A DNA stretch of 64,000 nt from Flavobacteriales bacterium. GTDB lineage: Bacteria > Bacteroidota > Bacteroidia > JACJYZ01. Of this stretch, positions 45,597 to 53,716 are shown piece after piece. The DNA lies in NCBI GenBank assembly GCA_020635855.1, contig JACJYZ010000002.1:124001-188000 (forward strand), in the 5' to 3' direction. Position 1 is the first letter of the stretch, and each line of letters starts with the position of its first letter. The notes beneath the pieces are model-generated. The model worked only from the letters and a program-made list of their open reading frames with translations, had not been told where the DNA came from and searched no databases. A program made the position numbers and the translations under genes.

Positions 45597-45941
45597 CGGG
45601 GAAATGCTCCCGGTGGTCGCGTAAGTTGCTTCGCGGTCAAGTACTCCCTTACGGTCGTGTCAATAGGCTGCGCCGTAAATGGCTCCCGTTGGTCGCGTAA
45701 ATGGCCAAAAGCTCCCTTCGGTCGCGACAATCACAGCTTCGTTTCAATTATTTCCACGGATGATTTCCATCCGTATTGCAAAGTACCTATGAAGAAGGTC
45801 GCTAACCACCTCATGAGGGCCAACTTGAGACTCGCGACTTGAAACTTGCGACTTGTCAAAATGCTCCCTTCGGTCGCGTAAATGGCATCCCGTCCATTGA
45901 TCTTACTTTGGACAGTCTATCGTCTATTATCTAACGTCTTT
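45597..45941. repeat. Gene-free stretch filled with short dispersed repeats
   Basis: 345 bp without a credible ORF. Five copies of GCTCCC-NNN-GGTCGCG or close variants start at 45606, 45643, 45682, 45711 and 45863, several followed by TAAATGGC; two more decayed copies lie at about 45626 and 45666. A tandem heptamer array (ACTTGAG, ACTCGCG, ACTTGAA, ACTTGCG, ACTTGTC; 45823-45857) recurs at 42302. The last 40 bp have CTATCGTCTATTATCTAACGTC-like direct repeats. No terminator for either flanking gene was seen. Confidence 0.75.
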
Positions 45942-47000
45942 CTAACGTCCCTTCTTCACCGTAAATGAGAACGTGGAGCCCACGCCTTCGGTGCTGCGTA
46001 CGTTCACGGTTTGTCCGTGCGCCTCGATGATGTGTTTTACGATGGAGAGCCCGAGGCCGGTGCCGCCGCGTTCGCGTGAACGGCTTTTATCCACCCGGTA
46101 GAATCTTTCGAAAATGCGCGACAGGTGACCGGGGGGGATGCCGATGCCATTGTCGGCCACTTCCACGAGCCAGTTCTCATCCATGTCGTAGATGCGCACT
46201 TCGGTATGGCCGTTTTCCCTTCCGTACCGGATGCTGTTCACCACCAGGTTGGTGAATACCTGCCGGATGCGGTCTTTGTCGGCCCAGGCCTCCATGGGTT
46301 TGTCGTAATTCTCTTTTAACCCCAGGGTGATGTTGTATTCCTGCGCCCTCATTTCCTGTGCGTGCAGGATGTCTTTGGCCATCTGCACCAGGTCGAATTT
46401 CTCGAAGTACAATTGTAATTCCCCTACTTCCAGCTGGGAAATGGACTCGAGGTCTTCGATGATGTGGATCATGCGGTCGACGCTCTTGGCGGCTCTTTCC
46501 AGGTAATCCCGGTTGATGGTGGGATCTTCGAGTCCGCCTTCCAGCAGGGTAAGCACATAGCCCTGGATGTTGAAGATGGGGGTTTTCAGTTCGTGGGAAA
46601 CGTTGCCGAGAAATTCTTTCCTGTATTGTTCCTCGGCCACGAGTTTGTCGATTTCCTTTCTCCGGTCATCCGCCCATGCCTCTACGTCGCGGTTGATCCT
46701 GGCCACGAAGTCCTCATTCATGTGGATGATCTCTTCTTCCTTTCTTCCCGACTTGGTGGATTTCTCTTTCTGGATGGTTTTGTAGATCAGTTTGATCTTC
46801 CGGTAAATGAACTGCCCGATCACGTAGCGAAGTACGAAGAAGCCGGTAGCGAATGTGAGTAGAAAGAAGATAATGACGACCAGAGGGGAAACCAGATGAT
46901 CATCGATCCGGCAAACGATCACAAAAATGAAAGTGGCAATGGCTGCCAGTAAAGCTGCCGACCGGATGGATATTTGTTGGGGGCTTTGGTTTCGCATCAC
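45942..47000 (-). CDS. phoR: PhoR-like sensor histidine kinase
   Basis: 352 residues. Two TM segments at about 14-30 and 38-62 with almost no periplasmic loop, as in PhoR proteins that sense through the Pst transporter and PhoU. Coiled-coil linker 70-125, DHp with His136 in FLGNVSHELKTP, N-box NLVVNSIRYG, G1 DNGIGIP, F-box RIFERFYRVDKSRS, G2 GGTGLGLSIVKHI. No PAS domain is apparent. It lies 105 nt downstream of the response regulator on the same strand, and the pst operon is next to them, which supports the phosphate call. Confidence 0.9.
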   Translation of the reverse strand: MMRNQSPQQISIRSAALLAAIATFIFVIVCRIDDHLVSPLVVIIFFLLTFATGFFVLRYVIGQFIYRKIKLIYKTIQKEKSTKSGRKEEEIIHMNEDFVARINRDVEAWADDRRKEIDKLVAEEQYRKEFLGNVSHELKTPIFNIQGYVLTLLEGGLEDPTINRDYLERAAKSVDRMIHIIEDLESISQLEVGELQLYFEKFDLVQMAKDILHAQEMRAQEYNITLGLKENYDKPMEAWADKDRIRQVFTNLVVNSIRYGRENGHTEVRIYDMDENWLVEVADNGIGIPPGHLSRIFERFYRVDKSRSRERGGTGLGLSIVKHIIEAHGQTVNVRSTEGVGSTFSFTVKKGR

Positions 47001-47105
47001 CGGGTGAGTCAGTCTGTTCTTGTCCTGAATTCCATTGTCACGACCACATCCGTGTTCCCGGATTTTCGGTTATAGGCACGGATTCAACCTGATTTCTAAA
47101 TTACA

Positions 47106-47789
47106 TTAAAATTCAAATTTGTACCCAACGCCTTTTACCGTGCGGATCAGGTGTTCTCCCAATTTTTCGCGGAGTTTGCGGATGTGCACGTCGATGGTGC
47201 GTTCGCCGACGATCACGTCGTTGCCCCATACGGAGGAAAGGATCTCTTCACGTTTGAAGACCTTTCCGGGTGCGGATGCGAGGAGGAACAGCAGGTCGAA
47301 CTCTTTCTTCGGCAATTCCATCGGCTGGCCGTCGAGGCTGACCAGGTATTTCTGGAGATCGATGGTAATGGGACCGGCCTTGATTTCGTTCGGATGGGCG
47401 GCGATCAGGGAACGACGACGCAGCAGGGCTTTCACCCGGCTCACCAGCACCCTGGGTTTGATGGGCTTGGTGATGTAGTCGTCTGCGCCGGATTCCAGGC
47501 CGGCGATCAGGGTATAATCTTCGTTGCGTGCAGTAAGAAAGGTGATCAGGGTATTACCGATGTCTTCCATCTTTCTTAGTTCATGACAGGTTTCGATGCC
47601 ATCCATTTCTGGCATCATCACATCCAGGATGATGAGGTCGGGGTGGAAGGATTTGGCGATCTGAAGTGCATCCCTGCCGTTGGAGGCGGTCTTTACCTCG
47701 TATTCTTCCTTTTCCAGGTTGTAGCGGATGAACTCCAGGATGTCCGGTTCATCATCCACCAACAGTATTTTTTGTCGATTTTCATCCAT
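47106..47789 (-). CDS. phoB: PhoB-like response regulator
   Basis: 227 residues from the ATG at 47789. Receiver domain: DDEPD, phosphoacceptor Asp56 in LIILDVMMPEMDG, TARNEDY, ITKPIKPRVL. OmpR/PhoB winged helix: TIDLQKYLVSLDG, LPKKEFDLLFLL, SSVWGNDVIVGERTIDVHIRKLREKLG, IRTVKGVGYKFEF. An in-frame ATG at 47831 would add 14 residues (YTEAKELNGKSTV) but lies in an inverted-repeat arm. Adjacent to phoR and the phosphate porin; expected to bind the Pho boxes described here. Confidence 0.92.
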   Translation of the reverse strand: MDENRQKILLVDDEPDILEFIRYNLEKEEYEVKTASNGRDALQIAKSFHPDLIILDVMMPEMDGIETCHELRKMEDIGNTLITFLTARNEDYTLIAGLESGADDYITKPIKPRVLVSRVKALLRRRSLIAAHPNEIKAGPITIDLQKYLVSLDGQPMELPKKEFDLLFLLASAPGKVFKREEILSSVWGNDVIVGERTIDVHIRKLREKLGEHLIRTVKGVGYKFEF

Positions 47790-47825
47790 AACCGTTGATT
47801 TTCCATTCAGCTCTTTGGCTTCGGT

Positions 47826-47873
47826 ATACATTGCAGGTGTTTTGAAAGCATTTGAAAAACACCTGCAATGTAT
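47826..47873. promoter_or_regulatory. 18-bp perfect inverted repeat upstream of phoB
   Basis: Arms ATACATTGCAGGTGTTTT (47826-47843) and its exact complement (47856-47873) around a 12-nt loop. It lies between the porin stop and the phoB start. It lacks a following T-run on the minus strand, so it is not a standard terminator. Confidence 0.85.
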
Positions 47874-47902
47874 GAATGATATATGAACCCGATATTAAAT
47901 CG

Positions 47903-49114
47903 CTAGAGCCCCAACTCAACCTGGAACCGGAAGATCAGCAAATCATCCGATACATGGTCTTCTTTTCTGTAAGATAAGTCACTCTGGATTTTCAGATGAT
48001 GTCCGGCGATGTATTTGGAGACACACAGGGTTGTTTCCTGGATCCCGTTGCGACCAGTGGCAACTTCCGGACTAATCATGGTTGTTCTGGCTGCGACTTC
48101 TACATTGTTTTTGAAAAGATATCCGGCTTGCATATTCACGCCTGTTCCGGTTACGAAGCTTTGAAGAATGTTGCCGGTGCTGTCTGTAATTGCTGGGCTG
48201 GTGCTGCTTGTCCGGTTCGCAAATTCGCCCAGAACACAAATCCCGTTGTATTTGAAAATGGCATCTGCCAACAAGGTGCTGAGGTCGGTTGAGGCGGAGA
48301 GGAATTTGCCCAGGTGACCTTCTTCACGCGTAGCATCGTCGTCGAAATCGTAAGTAATACCCAGTGCAAGCTTTGGTTTTTCTTCTCTTTTCAGATCAGA
48401 CAGGAAGTAATCTCCTTTGCCGGTGAATTCACCGAATGGAAGGACTTCAACCCGGCCCGTATAGTCGTAACCACCGCTGTTTGATGCTGTAATGTCACGT
48501 CCTTCGCCCATGGAAATGGAAGCGATTTCACGTATGACTACGTTACCTGTAGTTGATGTATGATGCAATTGAATGCCCATGTCGCGATCAATGTTGAAGT
48601 TTGAATTCACCTGCGAGCGGTCCACGAATTGCAAAGATTGAGATGACACGACCCGTTCCCTGTTGCCGGGTAGTTTGGTTTGTCCGAACCACAGCTGTGT
48701 GTTTTTGCATACCTCCCATTTCACCACGGCATCGAGGATGATGTTGGCGGTGTTGTTGCTTTGACTGATGTTCCCGCCTCCGTGGTCCCTGTTGGTGAGT
48801 CCGAGTTCCATTTTGTAGGTGACCTTCGGACTGAATGCAAAGCCTTCGAATTTCAATCGTGCCCGGCGTGTCAGCAGTTTGTCGCTGTAATGATCGGTAA
48901 TGCTGGTATCGTCGGTGACGATATAATGTCCTTCATAAAGCGTTTGAATGCGGGTTGCGAATTTCAGAGAAAATGAAGTGTCTTCCGCGGCAATGTGTAT
49001 GCCCTTCCCGAATTTTTCATTTGTTTTGATTTGTGCCGTGCTGGTTCCTGCCATACATAGGAAGATGGATGTGGCAGCCAGCAGTTGATTCATGCGCGTA
49101 AAGTTGTGTGTCAT
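47903..49114 (-). CDS. Phosphate-selective porin, OprO/OprP family
   Basis: About 403 residues, outer-membrane beta-barrel. Signal peptide ending STAQ. FKFATRIQT-like FSLKFATRIQTLYEG, RRARLKFEGFAFSP and YKMELGLTNRD match the porin O/P family, and the protein ends in alternating hydrophobic residues closing with LIFRFQVELGL, a typical last strand. It is divergent from pstS and shares the intergenic region that holds a candidate Pho box, so phosphate control is likely. Starts at 49147, 49114 and 49093 are open; 49114 gives a signal peptide with a basic n-region. Confidence 0.88.
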   Translation of the reverse strand: MTHNFTRMNQLLAATSIFLCMAGTSTAQIKTNEKFGKGIHIAAEDTSFSLKFATRIQTLYEGHYIVTDDTSITDHYSDKLLTRRARLKFEGFAFSPKVTYKMELGLTNRDHGGGNISQSNNTANIILDAVVKWEVCKNTQLWFGQTKLPGNRERVVSSQSLQFVDRSQVNSNFNIDRDMGIQLHHTSTTGNVVIREIASISMGEGRDITASNSGGYDYTGRVEVLPFGEFTGKGDYFLSDLKREEKPKLALGITYDFDDDATREEGHLGKFLSASTDLSTLLADAIFKYNGICVLGEFANRTSSTSPAITDSTGNILQSFVTGTGVNMQAGYLFKNNVEVAARTTMISPEVATGRNGIQETTLCVSKYIAGHHLKIQSDLSYRKEDHVSDDLLIFRFQVELGL

Positions 49115-49212
49115 ACCCGTTGTTCTGCTATTGGTTTTGTTATGCAAATGTGACTAAAATGTGTTCTGTAAGTTGACTCACCGATAAGAATTCGTGATTT
49201 ATTAATGCAATG

Positions 49213-49229
49213 GTAACATAAGCTTAACA
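49213..49229 (+). promoter_or_regulatory. Candidate Pho box between the porin gene and pstS
   Basis: GTAACA (49213-49218) and TTAACA (49224-49229) form a direct repeat with an 11-bp period, ending 9 nt before the TTTG of the pstS promoter. Confidence 0.55.
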
Positions 49230-49238
49230 CGGTGCTGC

Positions 49239-49268
49239 TTTGCCACCGGAACACATGCCCTACATTTG
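49239..49268 (+). promoter_or_regulatory. pstS promoter
   Basis: TTTG (49239-49242), an 18-bp spacer and TACATTTG (49261-49268), the best -33/-7 pair in the window; the ATG is at 49310. Confidence 0.75.
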
Positions 49269-49309
49269 CAAAAAAACTAACGCATAACAATCTAATCAAG
49301 CAAGTTGAG

Positions 49310-50299
49310 ATGAGCACAAGACACACATTTTTCACCATCAATCTGGGTATATTGATGACTTCGGTTTGTATGCTGGTTGCATCATGTTCGGGTGAGAAAC
49401 AGGAGAACAGCCAAGCGGGTGACTCCCAGTTGGCCGGTTCGGTCAAGATAGATGGTTCCAGCACAGTATACCCTATCACTGAAGCGGTGGCGGAAGACTT
49501 CAGGAATGAACAACCGGAGGTAAGGGTGACCGTGGGTGTTTCAGGAACCGGTGGGGGCTTTAAGAAATTTTGCAGGGGTGAAACAGATATCAACGATGCA
49601 TCACGTCCTATCAAAGACAAAGAGGTTGAATTGTGCAAAGAGAATAACATCGAGTATGTATCGCTGGCTATTGCCTATGACGGATTGGCCGTTGTTGTGA
49701 ATCCGGCCAATGATTGGATGAATGATATCACGGTTGAAGAACTGAAGAAGTTATGGGAACCCGCAGCACAGGGTGTGATCACCAAATGGAGTCAGGTACG
49801 GGCAGGGTGGCCGGATGAAGAGATTCATCTGTTCGGTCCGGGTGTGGCATCCGGTACTTACGATTATTTCACCGAGGCCATCGTGGGCGAAAGCGGAAGC
49901 AGCCGCGGGGATTTTACCGCAAGTGAAGATGACAATGTGCTGGTACAAGGCATCGCCAGTGATAAATTTGCGATTGGCTTTTTCGGACTTGCCTATTACG
50001 AGGAAAATCAGGACAAACTTAAGCTGGCAGGTGTGAGTGACAACGGAGCCCCCGCGGTAAAGCCCAACATGGAAACCGTTTCAAGTGGCACCTATGCACC
50101 GTTGTCCCGGCCTATCTTTATTTATGTAAGCAGTGCGGCGGCGCAGCGCCCGGAAGTCAGGGCTTTTGTGGATTTCTATCTTGAACAAGCACCTGAGATA
50201 TCCAAGGAAGTCGGTTATATTCCCCTTCCTCAAGCGGATTATGAAAAAGCCAGAACAGATTTTGCTAACTTCAAACCGGCAACTGCTAATCCGCAATAA
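49310..50299 (+). CDS. pstS: Phosphate ABC transporter substrate-binding lipoprotein
   Basis: 329 residues. Lipobox LVASC with Cys26. KIDGSSTVYPITEAVAEDF and SGTGGGFKKFCRGETDINDASRPI are the phosphate-binding loops of PstS; FGPGVASGTYDYFTEAI and SRGDFTASEDDN complete the site. ATG 49310 gives the signal peptide; the frame extends 26 codons upstream across the promoter. First gene of pstS-pstC-pstA-pstB-phoU. Confidence 0.96.
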   Translation: MSTRHTFFTINLGILMTSVCMLVASCSGEKQENSQAGDSQLAGSVKIDGSSTVYPITEAVAEDFRNEQPEVRVTVGVSGTGGGFKKFCRGETDINDASRPIKDKEVELCKENNIEYVSLAIAYDGLAVVVNPANDWMNDITVEELKKLWEPAAQGVITKWSQVRAGWPDEEIHLFGPGVASGTYDYFTEAIVGESGSSRGDFTASEDDNVLVQGIASDKFAIGFFGLAYYEENQDKLKLAGVSDNGAPAVKPNMETVSSGTYAPLSRPIFIYVSSAAAQRPEVRAFVDFYLEQAPEISKEVGYIPLPQADYEKARTDFANFKPATANPQ

Positions 50300-50347
50300 A
50301 CAATCCCCCGGTACCGCAGTGATCTGCCCGGAAGAAGTGACAGCATC

Positions 50348-51223
50348 ATGAAACTGAAGGAATTCCTGATCGAGCGGGCATTGTTCCTGGCTGCAGCCAT
50401 CACGGTGCTTACAACCCTTGGAATTATTGCCATCCTGCTGGTTGAGTCGATGGGGTTTTTCACTGAGGTTTCGCTTTGGGATTTCCTGACGGATACCGAA
50501 TGGACCCCATTGTTCACCAACAAGCACTATGGCATTCTTCCATTGATTTCCGGTACGTTGCTTACCACTGTGATTGCGATCGCTGTCGCGTTGCCCGTTG
50601 GTCTTACCATTGCGATCTATCTGAGTGAATATGCCCCGAAAAGTTTTCGCACCACGGTCAAACCCATGCTGGAAATCCTGGCTGCCGTGCCTACGGTGGT
50701 GTATGGTTTTTTCGCGCTGATGGTGGTTACGCCCTTCCTCCAAAAGATCGATCCTGATATCTCCGGTTTCAATGCCATGTCTGCCGGTATTGTCATGGGT
50801 ATCATGATCATTCCGTTCGTTTCTTCCCTGAGTGAAGATGCGCTGTATGCCGTGCCCAAGTCGCTCCGTGAAGCTTCCTACGGCATGGGGTCCACGCGCC
50901 TGCAAACCTCTTTCCGGGTGATGTTACCCGCCGCTTCTTCCGGTATCGTGGTTTCTGTGATTCTTGCCATATCCAGGGCCATCGGCGAAACCATGATCGT
51001 GGCGATCGCTGCCGGACAACAACCGCGGTTGACAGCAGACCCAACCGTGCCCGTGGAAACCATCACGGCCTATATCGTTCAGGTGTGCCTGGGGGATGTG
51101 GTGCACGGGTCGCTGGAATACAAAACCATTTTTGCCGCCGGTCTGGCGCTTTTTGTGTTCACCTTCATCCTGAACAACATCAGTTTCTGGATCAAAAGGA
51201 GATTCCATCAGAAGTATGAATAG
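50348..51223 (+). CDS. pstC: Phosphate ABC transporter permease PstC
   Basis: 291 residues, six TMs predicted by eye. FFTEVSLWDFLTDTEWTPLF is the PstC periplasmic segment; EYAPKSFRTTVKPMLEILAAVPTVVYGFFAL and the EAA loop REASYGMGSTRLQTSFRVMLPAA contact PstB. Starts 48 nt after pstS and overlaps pstA by 8 bp. Confidence 0.97.
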   Translation: MKLKEFLIERALFLAAAITVLTTLGIIAILLVESMGFFTEVSLWDFLTDTEWTPLFTNKHYGILPLISGTLLTTVIAIAVALPVGLTIAIYLSEYAPKSFRTTVKPMLEILAAVPTVVYGFFALMVVTPFLQKIDPDISGFNAMSAGIVMGIMIIPFVSSLSEDALYAVPKSLREASYGMGSTRLQTSFRVMLPAASSGIVVSVILAISRAIGETMIVAIAAGQQPRLTADPTVPVETITAYIVQVCLGDVVHGSLEYKTIFAAGLALFVFTFILNNISFWIKRRFHQKYE

Positions 51224-52073
51224 CACCAGGGTCAACCGGATCAAGGATAAAGCCTTCAAAGTGTTTGGCATTTGTTGCACCATGCTGGGCCTGGTTGTAC
51301 TCGCCGTTTTTATCATAGACATCCTGATGGATGGGTTGCCCCGACTGGATATTGACTTCCTTACCAGCTTGCCATCACGCAGGGCCTCAAAAGCCGGTAT
51401 AAAAACAGCATGGGCTGGTACCGCATGGATCCTCGGGTTAACAACGATGATCGCATTTCCACTTGGTGTAATGGCAGGTATATACCTCGAAGAGTATGGA
51501 AAAAAAAGCAGGTGGGCTTCCTTTCTTGAAGTGAACATCGCCAACCTGGCCGGTGTGCCTTCGGTGATTTACGGTTTGTTGGGTTTGCAGATATTCGGAC
51601 GTGTCCTGGGATTGGGAAACAGCTTGTTGTCGGGTGCCCTTACATTGAGCCTGTTGATCCTTCCGATCGTGATTGTGGCCACACGGGAAGCGCTACGCGC
51701 GGTTCCAAAAACCGTAAAGGAAGCTTCCCTGGCGATGGGAGCAACCAAGTGGCAGACCATTTATCACCAAATGCTTCCGGCATCCATGGGTGGCATCATC
51801 ACCGGATCCATCCTCGCCTTGTCAAGGGCTGTGGGAGAAACTGCACCGCTGATTGTGATCGGGGCGCTGGCATATGTGCCTTTTGTTCCTAAAGGCCCGA
51901 TGGATGAATTCACCGTATTGCCCATCCAGGTGTTCAATTGGGTGTCCAGGCCGCAAAAGGAATTTCTTGTCAATGCCGCGGCAGCCATCATTGTGCTGTT
52001 GGCGATTACATTGTTGATGAATGGAATAGCCATATATTTACGTAACCGCTGGCAAAGGAAAGTGAAATGGTAA
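51216..52073 (+). CDS. pstA: Phosphate ABC transporter permease PstA
   Basis: 285 residues. GIKTAWAGTAWILGLTTMIAFPLGVMAGIYLEEY, NLAGVPSVIYGLLGL and the EAA loop KEASLAMGATKWQTIYHQMLPA are typical of PstA; ALSRAVGETAPLIVIGAL follows. Overlaps pstC at the start (8 bp) and pstB at the end (7 bp), so the permeases and ATPase are translationally coupled. Confidence 0.97.
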   Translation: MNSTRVNRIKDKAFKVFGICCTMLGLVVLAVFIIDILMDGLPRLDIDFLTSLPSRRASKAGIKTAWAGTAWILGLTTMIAFPLGVMAGIYLEEYGKKSRWASFLEVNIANLAGVPSVIYGLLGLQIFGRVLGLGNSLLSGALTLSLLILPIVIVATREALRAVPKTVKEASLAMGATKWQTIYHQMLPASMGGIITGSILALSRAVGETAPLIVIGALAYVPFVPKGPMDEFTVLPIQVFNWVSRPQKEFLVNAAAAIIVLLAITLLMNGIAIYLRNRWQRKVKW

Positions 52074-52912
52074 GAGATAGCAGAAAAATTGTTGAGGATG
52101 TTGAGGTTGTGAAGGAAGAACAAAAGAAAGTTCAACCCTCCGAGGCCCGTTCTTCGGAAAAATATAAGTTGGAAGCGCAGAGCGTAGATGTATACTATGG
52201 TCATTTCCACGCGTTGAAAAATATCAACCTTGGAATGTACCAGAATACGGTAACCGCATTCATCGGGCCGTCGGGTTGCGGCAAATCCACCTTCCTGCGT
52301 CTCTTCAACCGGATGAATGATTACATAGATGGCTTTCAGTTGAAAGGCGAGATCATCGTGGATGGCAAAAAAATTTACTGGAAGGATACCCGGGTGGAAG
52401 AGCTTCGGATGAAGGTGGGCATGGTGTTCCAGAAACCCAACCCGTTTCCCAAAACCATTTTTGACAATGTAGCCTATGGCCTGCGGGTTCACGGCGTGAA
52501 GGACAAACGTTACATCGAAGAAAAGGTGGAGCTATCTCTTCGTCAGGCTGCTCTGTGGGATGAGGTGAAAGACGACCTGAAAAGATCTGCATTGGCCTTA
52601 TCCGGAGGTCAGCAACAAAGGTTGTGCATCGCCCGAACCCTGGCGGTAGAACCGTCGGTGATCCTGATGGACGAACCCGCTTCTGCACTGGACCCCATTT
52701 CAACTTCCAAAATAGAAGAGCTGATCTACGAATTGAAGAAACAATACACCATTGTTATCGTCACACATAATATGCAGCAGGCTGCACGTATCAGCGATTA
52801 TACCGCATTCTTTTACATGGGCGAACTGGTGGAGTATGGCGATACCAAGAAAATATTTACCAACCCTGAAGCGGAACAAACGGAAAACTACATCACCGGC
52901 CGTTTCGGCTAA
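52067..52912 (+). CDS. pstB: Phosphate ABC transporter ATP-binding protein
   Basis: 281 residues. Walker A GPSGCGKST at 67-75, FLRLFNRMND, Q-loop VFQKPNPFPKTIFDNVAYG (the PstB form), signature LSGGQQQRLCIARTL, Walker B VILMDEPASALDP, H-loop VTHNM. The first 32 residues are a charged extension (VEVVKEEQKKVQPSEARSSE) that E. coli PstB lacks. Confidence 0.98.
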   Translation: MVRDSRKIVEDVEVVKEEQKKVQPSEARSSEKYKLEAQSVDVYYGHFHALKNINLGMYQNTVTAFIGPSGCGKSTFLRLFNRMNDYIDGFQLKGEIIVDGKKIYWKDTRVEELRMKVGMVFQKPNPFPKTIFDNVAYGLRVHGVKDKRYIEEKVELSLRQAALWDEVKDDLKRSALALSGGQQQRLCIARTLAVEPSVILMDEPASALDPISTSKIEELIYELKKQYTIVIVTHNMQQAARISDYTAFFYMGELVEYGDTKKIFTNPEAEQTENYITGRFG

Positions 52913-52929
52913 ACATTGATGCTTTTAAT

Positions 52930-53598
52930 ATGTCACATCTTCAACCCGAATTGGTCCTCCTGAATGAATCCATCGTTGAAATGATGGATATGGTCAGTCG
53001 TCAGCTCGAACGGGCACGGTTGGCCGTTATGGAACACCGGTATGACCTGGCGCAGGAAGTACTGGCGCTGGAGAAAAAGGTGAACGGAATGGAGCTGAAG
53101 ATCGACAAGGATTGTGAGAACATCCTTGCCCTGTATAACCCCGTGGCCATAGATCTACGTTTTGTAATGGCTTCGATGAAGATCAATTCAAACCTGGAAA
53201 GAATTGGAGACAATGCGGAATCGATCGCACACTACATCAGTCACGGCAACCCGAAAATACCGGCCGATTTTTTGAATGCTTTCCGGATTGATGAAATGTT
53301 TCTGATGGTGATCTCCATGATCAACGATGTCAAGAAAGGTTTCGTGGAAGAAGATACACACCTTGCACGTCAGGTGTTCAGCAAGGACTTTCACCTGAAC
53401 GAAGCCAACCATGAGGCCACACAAACAGCGATTCAGCTCGGAACAAAAGATCCCGGAGATATGCCTGTCATCATTCCCTTGTTGTCTTCTGTCAGAAAGC
53501 TGGAACGTTCCGGCGACCTGATCAAGAACATTGCCGAGGAGATCATCTTCTACCTGGAGGCCAAAGTGCTGAAACATCACGCCAAGCTTGAGAAGTAA
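52930..53598 (+). CDS. phoU: Phosphate signalling protein PhoU
   Basis: 222 residues, two three-helix bundles. E-x-x-x-D metal motifs appear as EKKVNGMELKIDKDCENIL and GDLIKNIAEEIIFYLE; RFVMASMKINSNLERIGDNAESIA is a family mark. It links Pst to PhoR and dampens the regulon when phosphate is plentiful. Last gene of the pst operon, 17 nt after pstB. Confidence 0.96.
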   Translation: MSHLQPELVLLNESIVEMMDMVSRQLERARLAVMEHRYDLAQEVLALEKKVNGMELKIDKDCENILALYNPVAIDLRFVMASMKINSNLERIGDNAESIAHYISHGNPKIPADFLNAFRIDEMFLMVISMINDVKKGFVEEDTHLARQVFSKDFHLNEANHEATQTAIQLGTKDPGDMPVIIPLLSSVRKLERSGDLIKNIAEEIIFYLEAKVLKHHAKLEK

Positions 53599-53620
53599 AC
53601 AGGATTGAAGGCGTTCCTAA

Positions 53621-53637
53621 TGTTAACGTAATGTTAA
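53621..53637 (+). promoter_or_regulatory. Candidate Pho box before the Na/Pi cotransporter gene
   Basis: TGTTAA (53621-53626) and TGTTAA (53632-53637), 11-bp period, 80 nt before the start codon. The promoter itself is unclear; TATTTTCC (53680-53687) is the nearest -7-like sequence. Confidence 0.5.
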
Positions 53638-53716
53638 TAAATCCACCAGGAACCTCACCGCTTATAGAGAACTTCTGCCTATTTTCCCCGCCTTATTATT
53701 ATTATTCAATAGGCTT

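Noticed and set aside
45597..45941. Insertion sequence or transposon remnant
   Set aside because: Short repeats only; no transposase fragment, target duplication or terminal inverted repeats.
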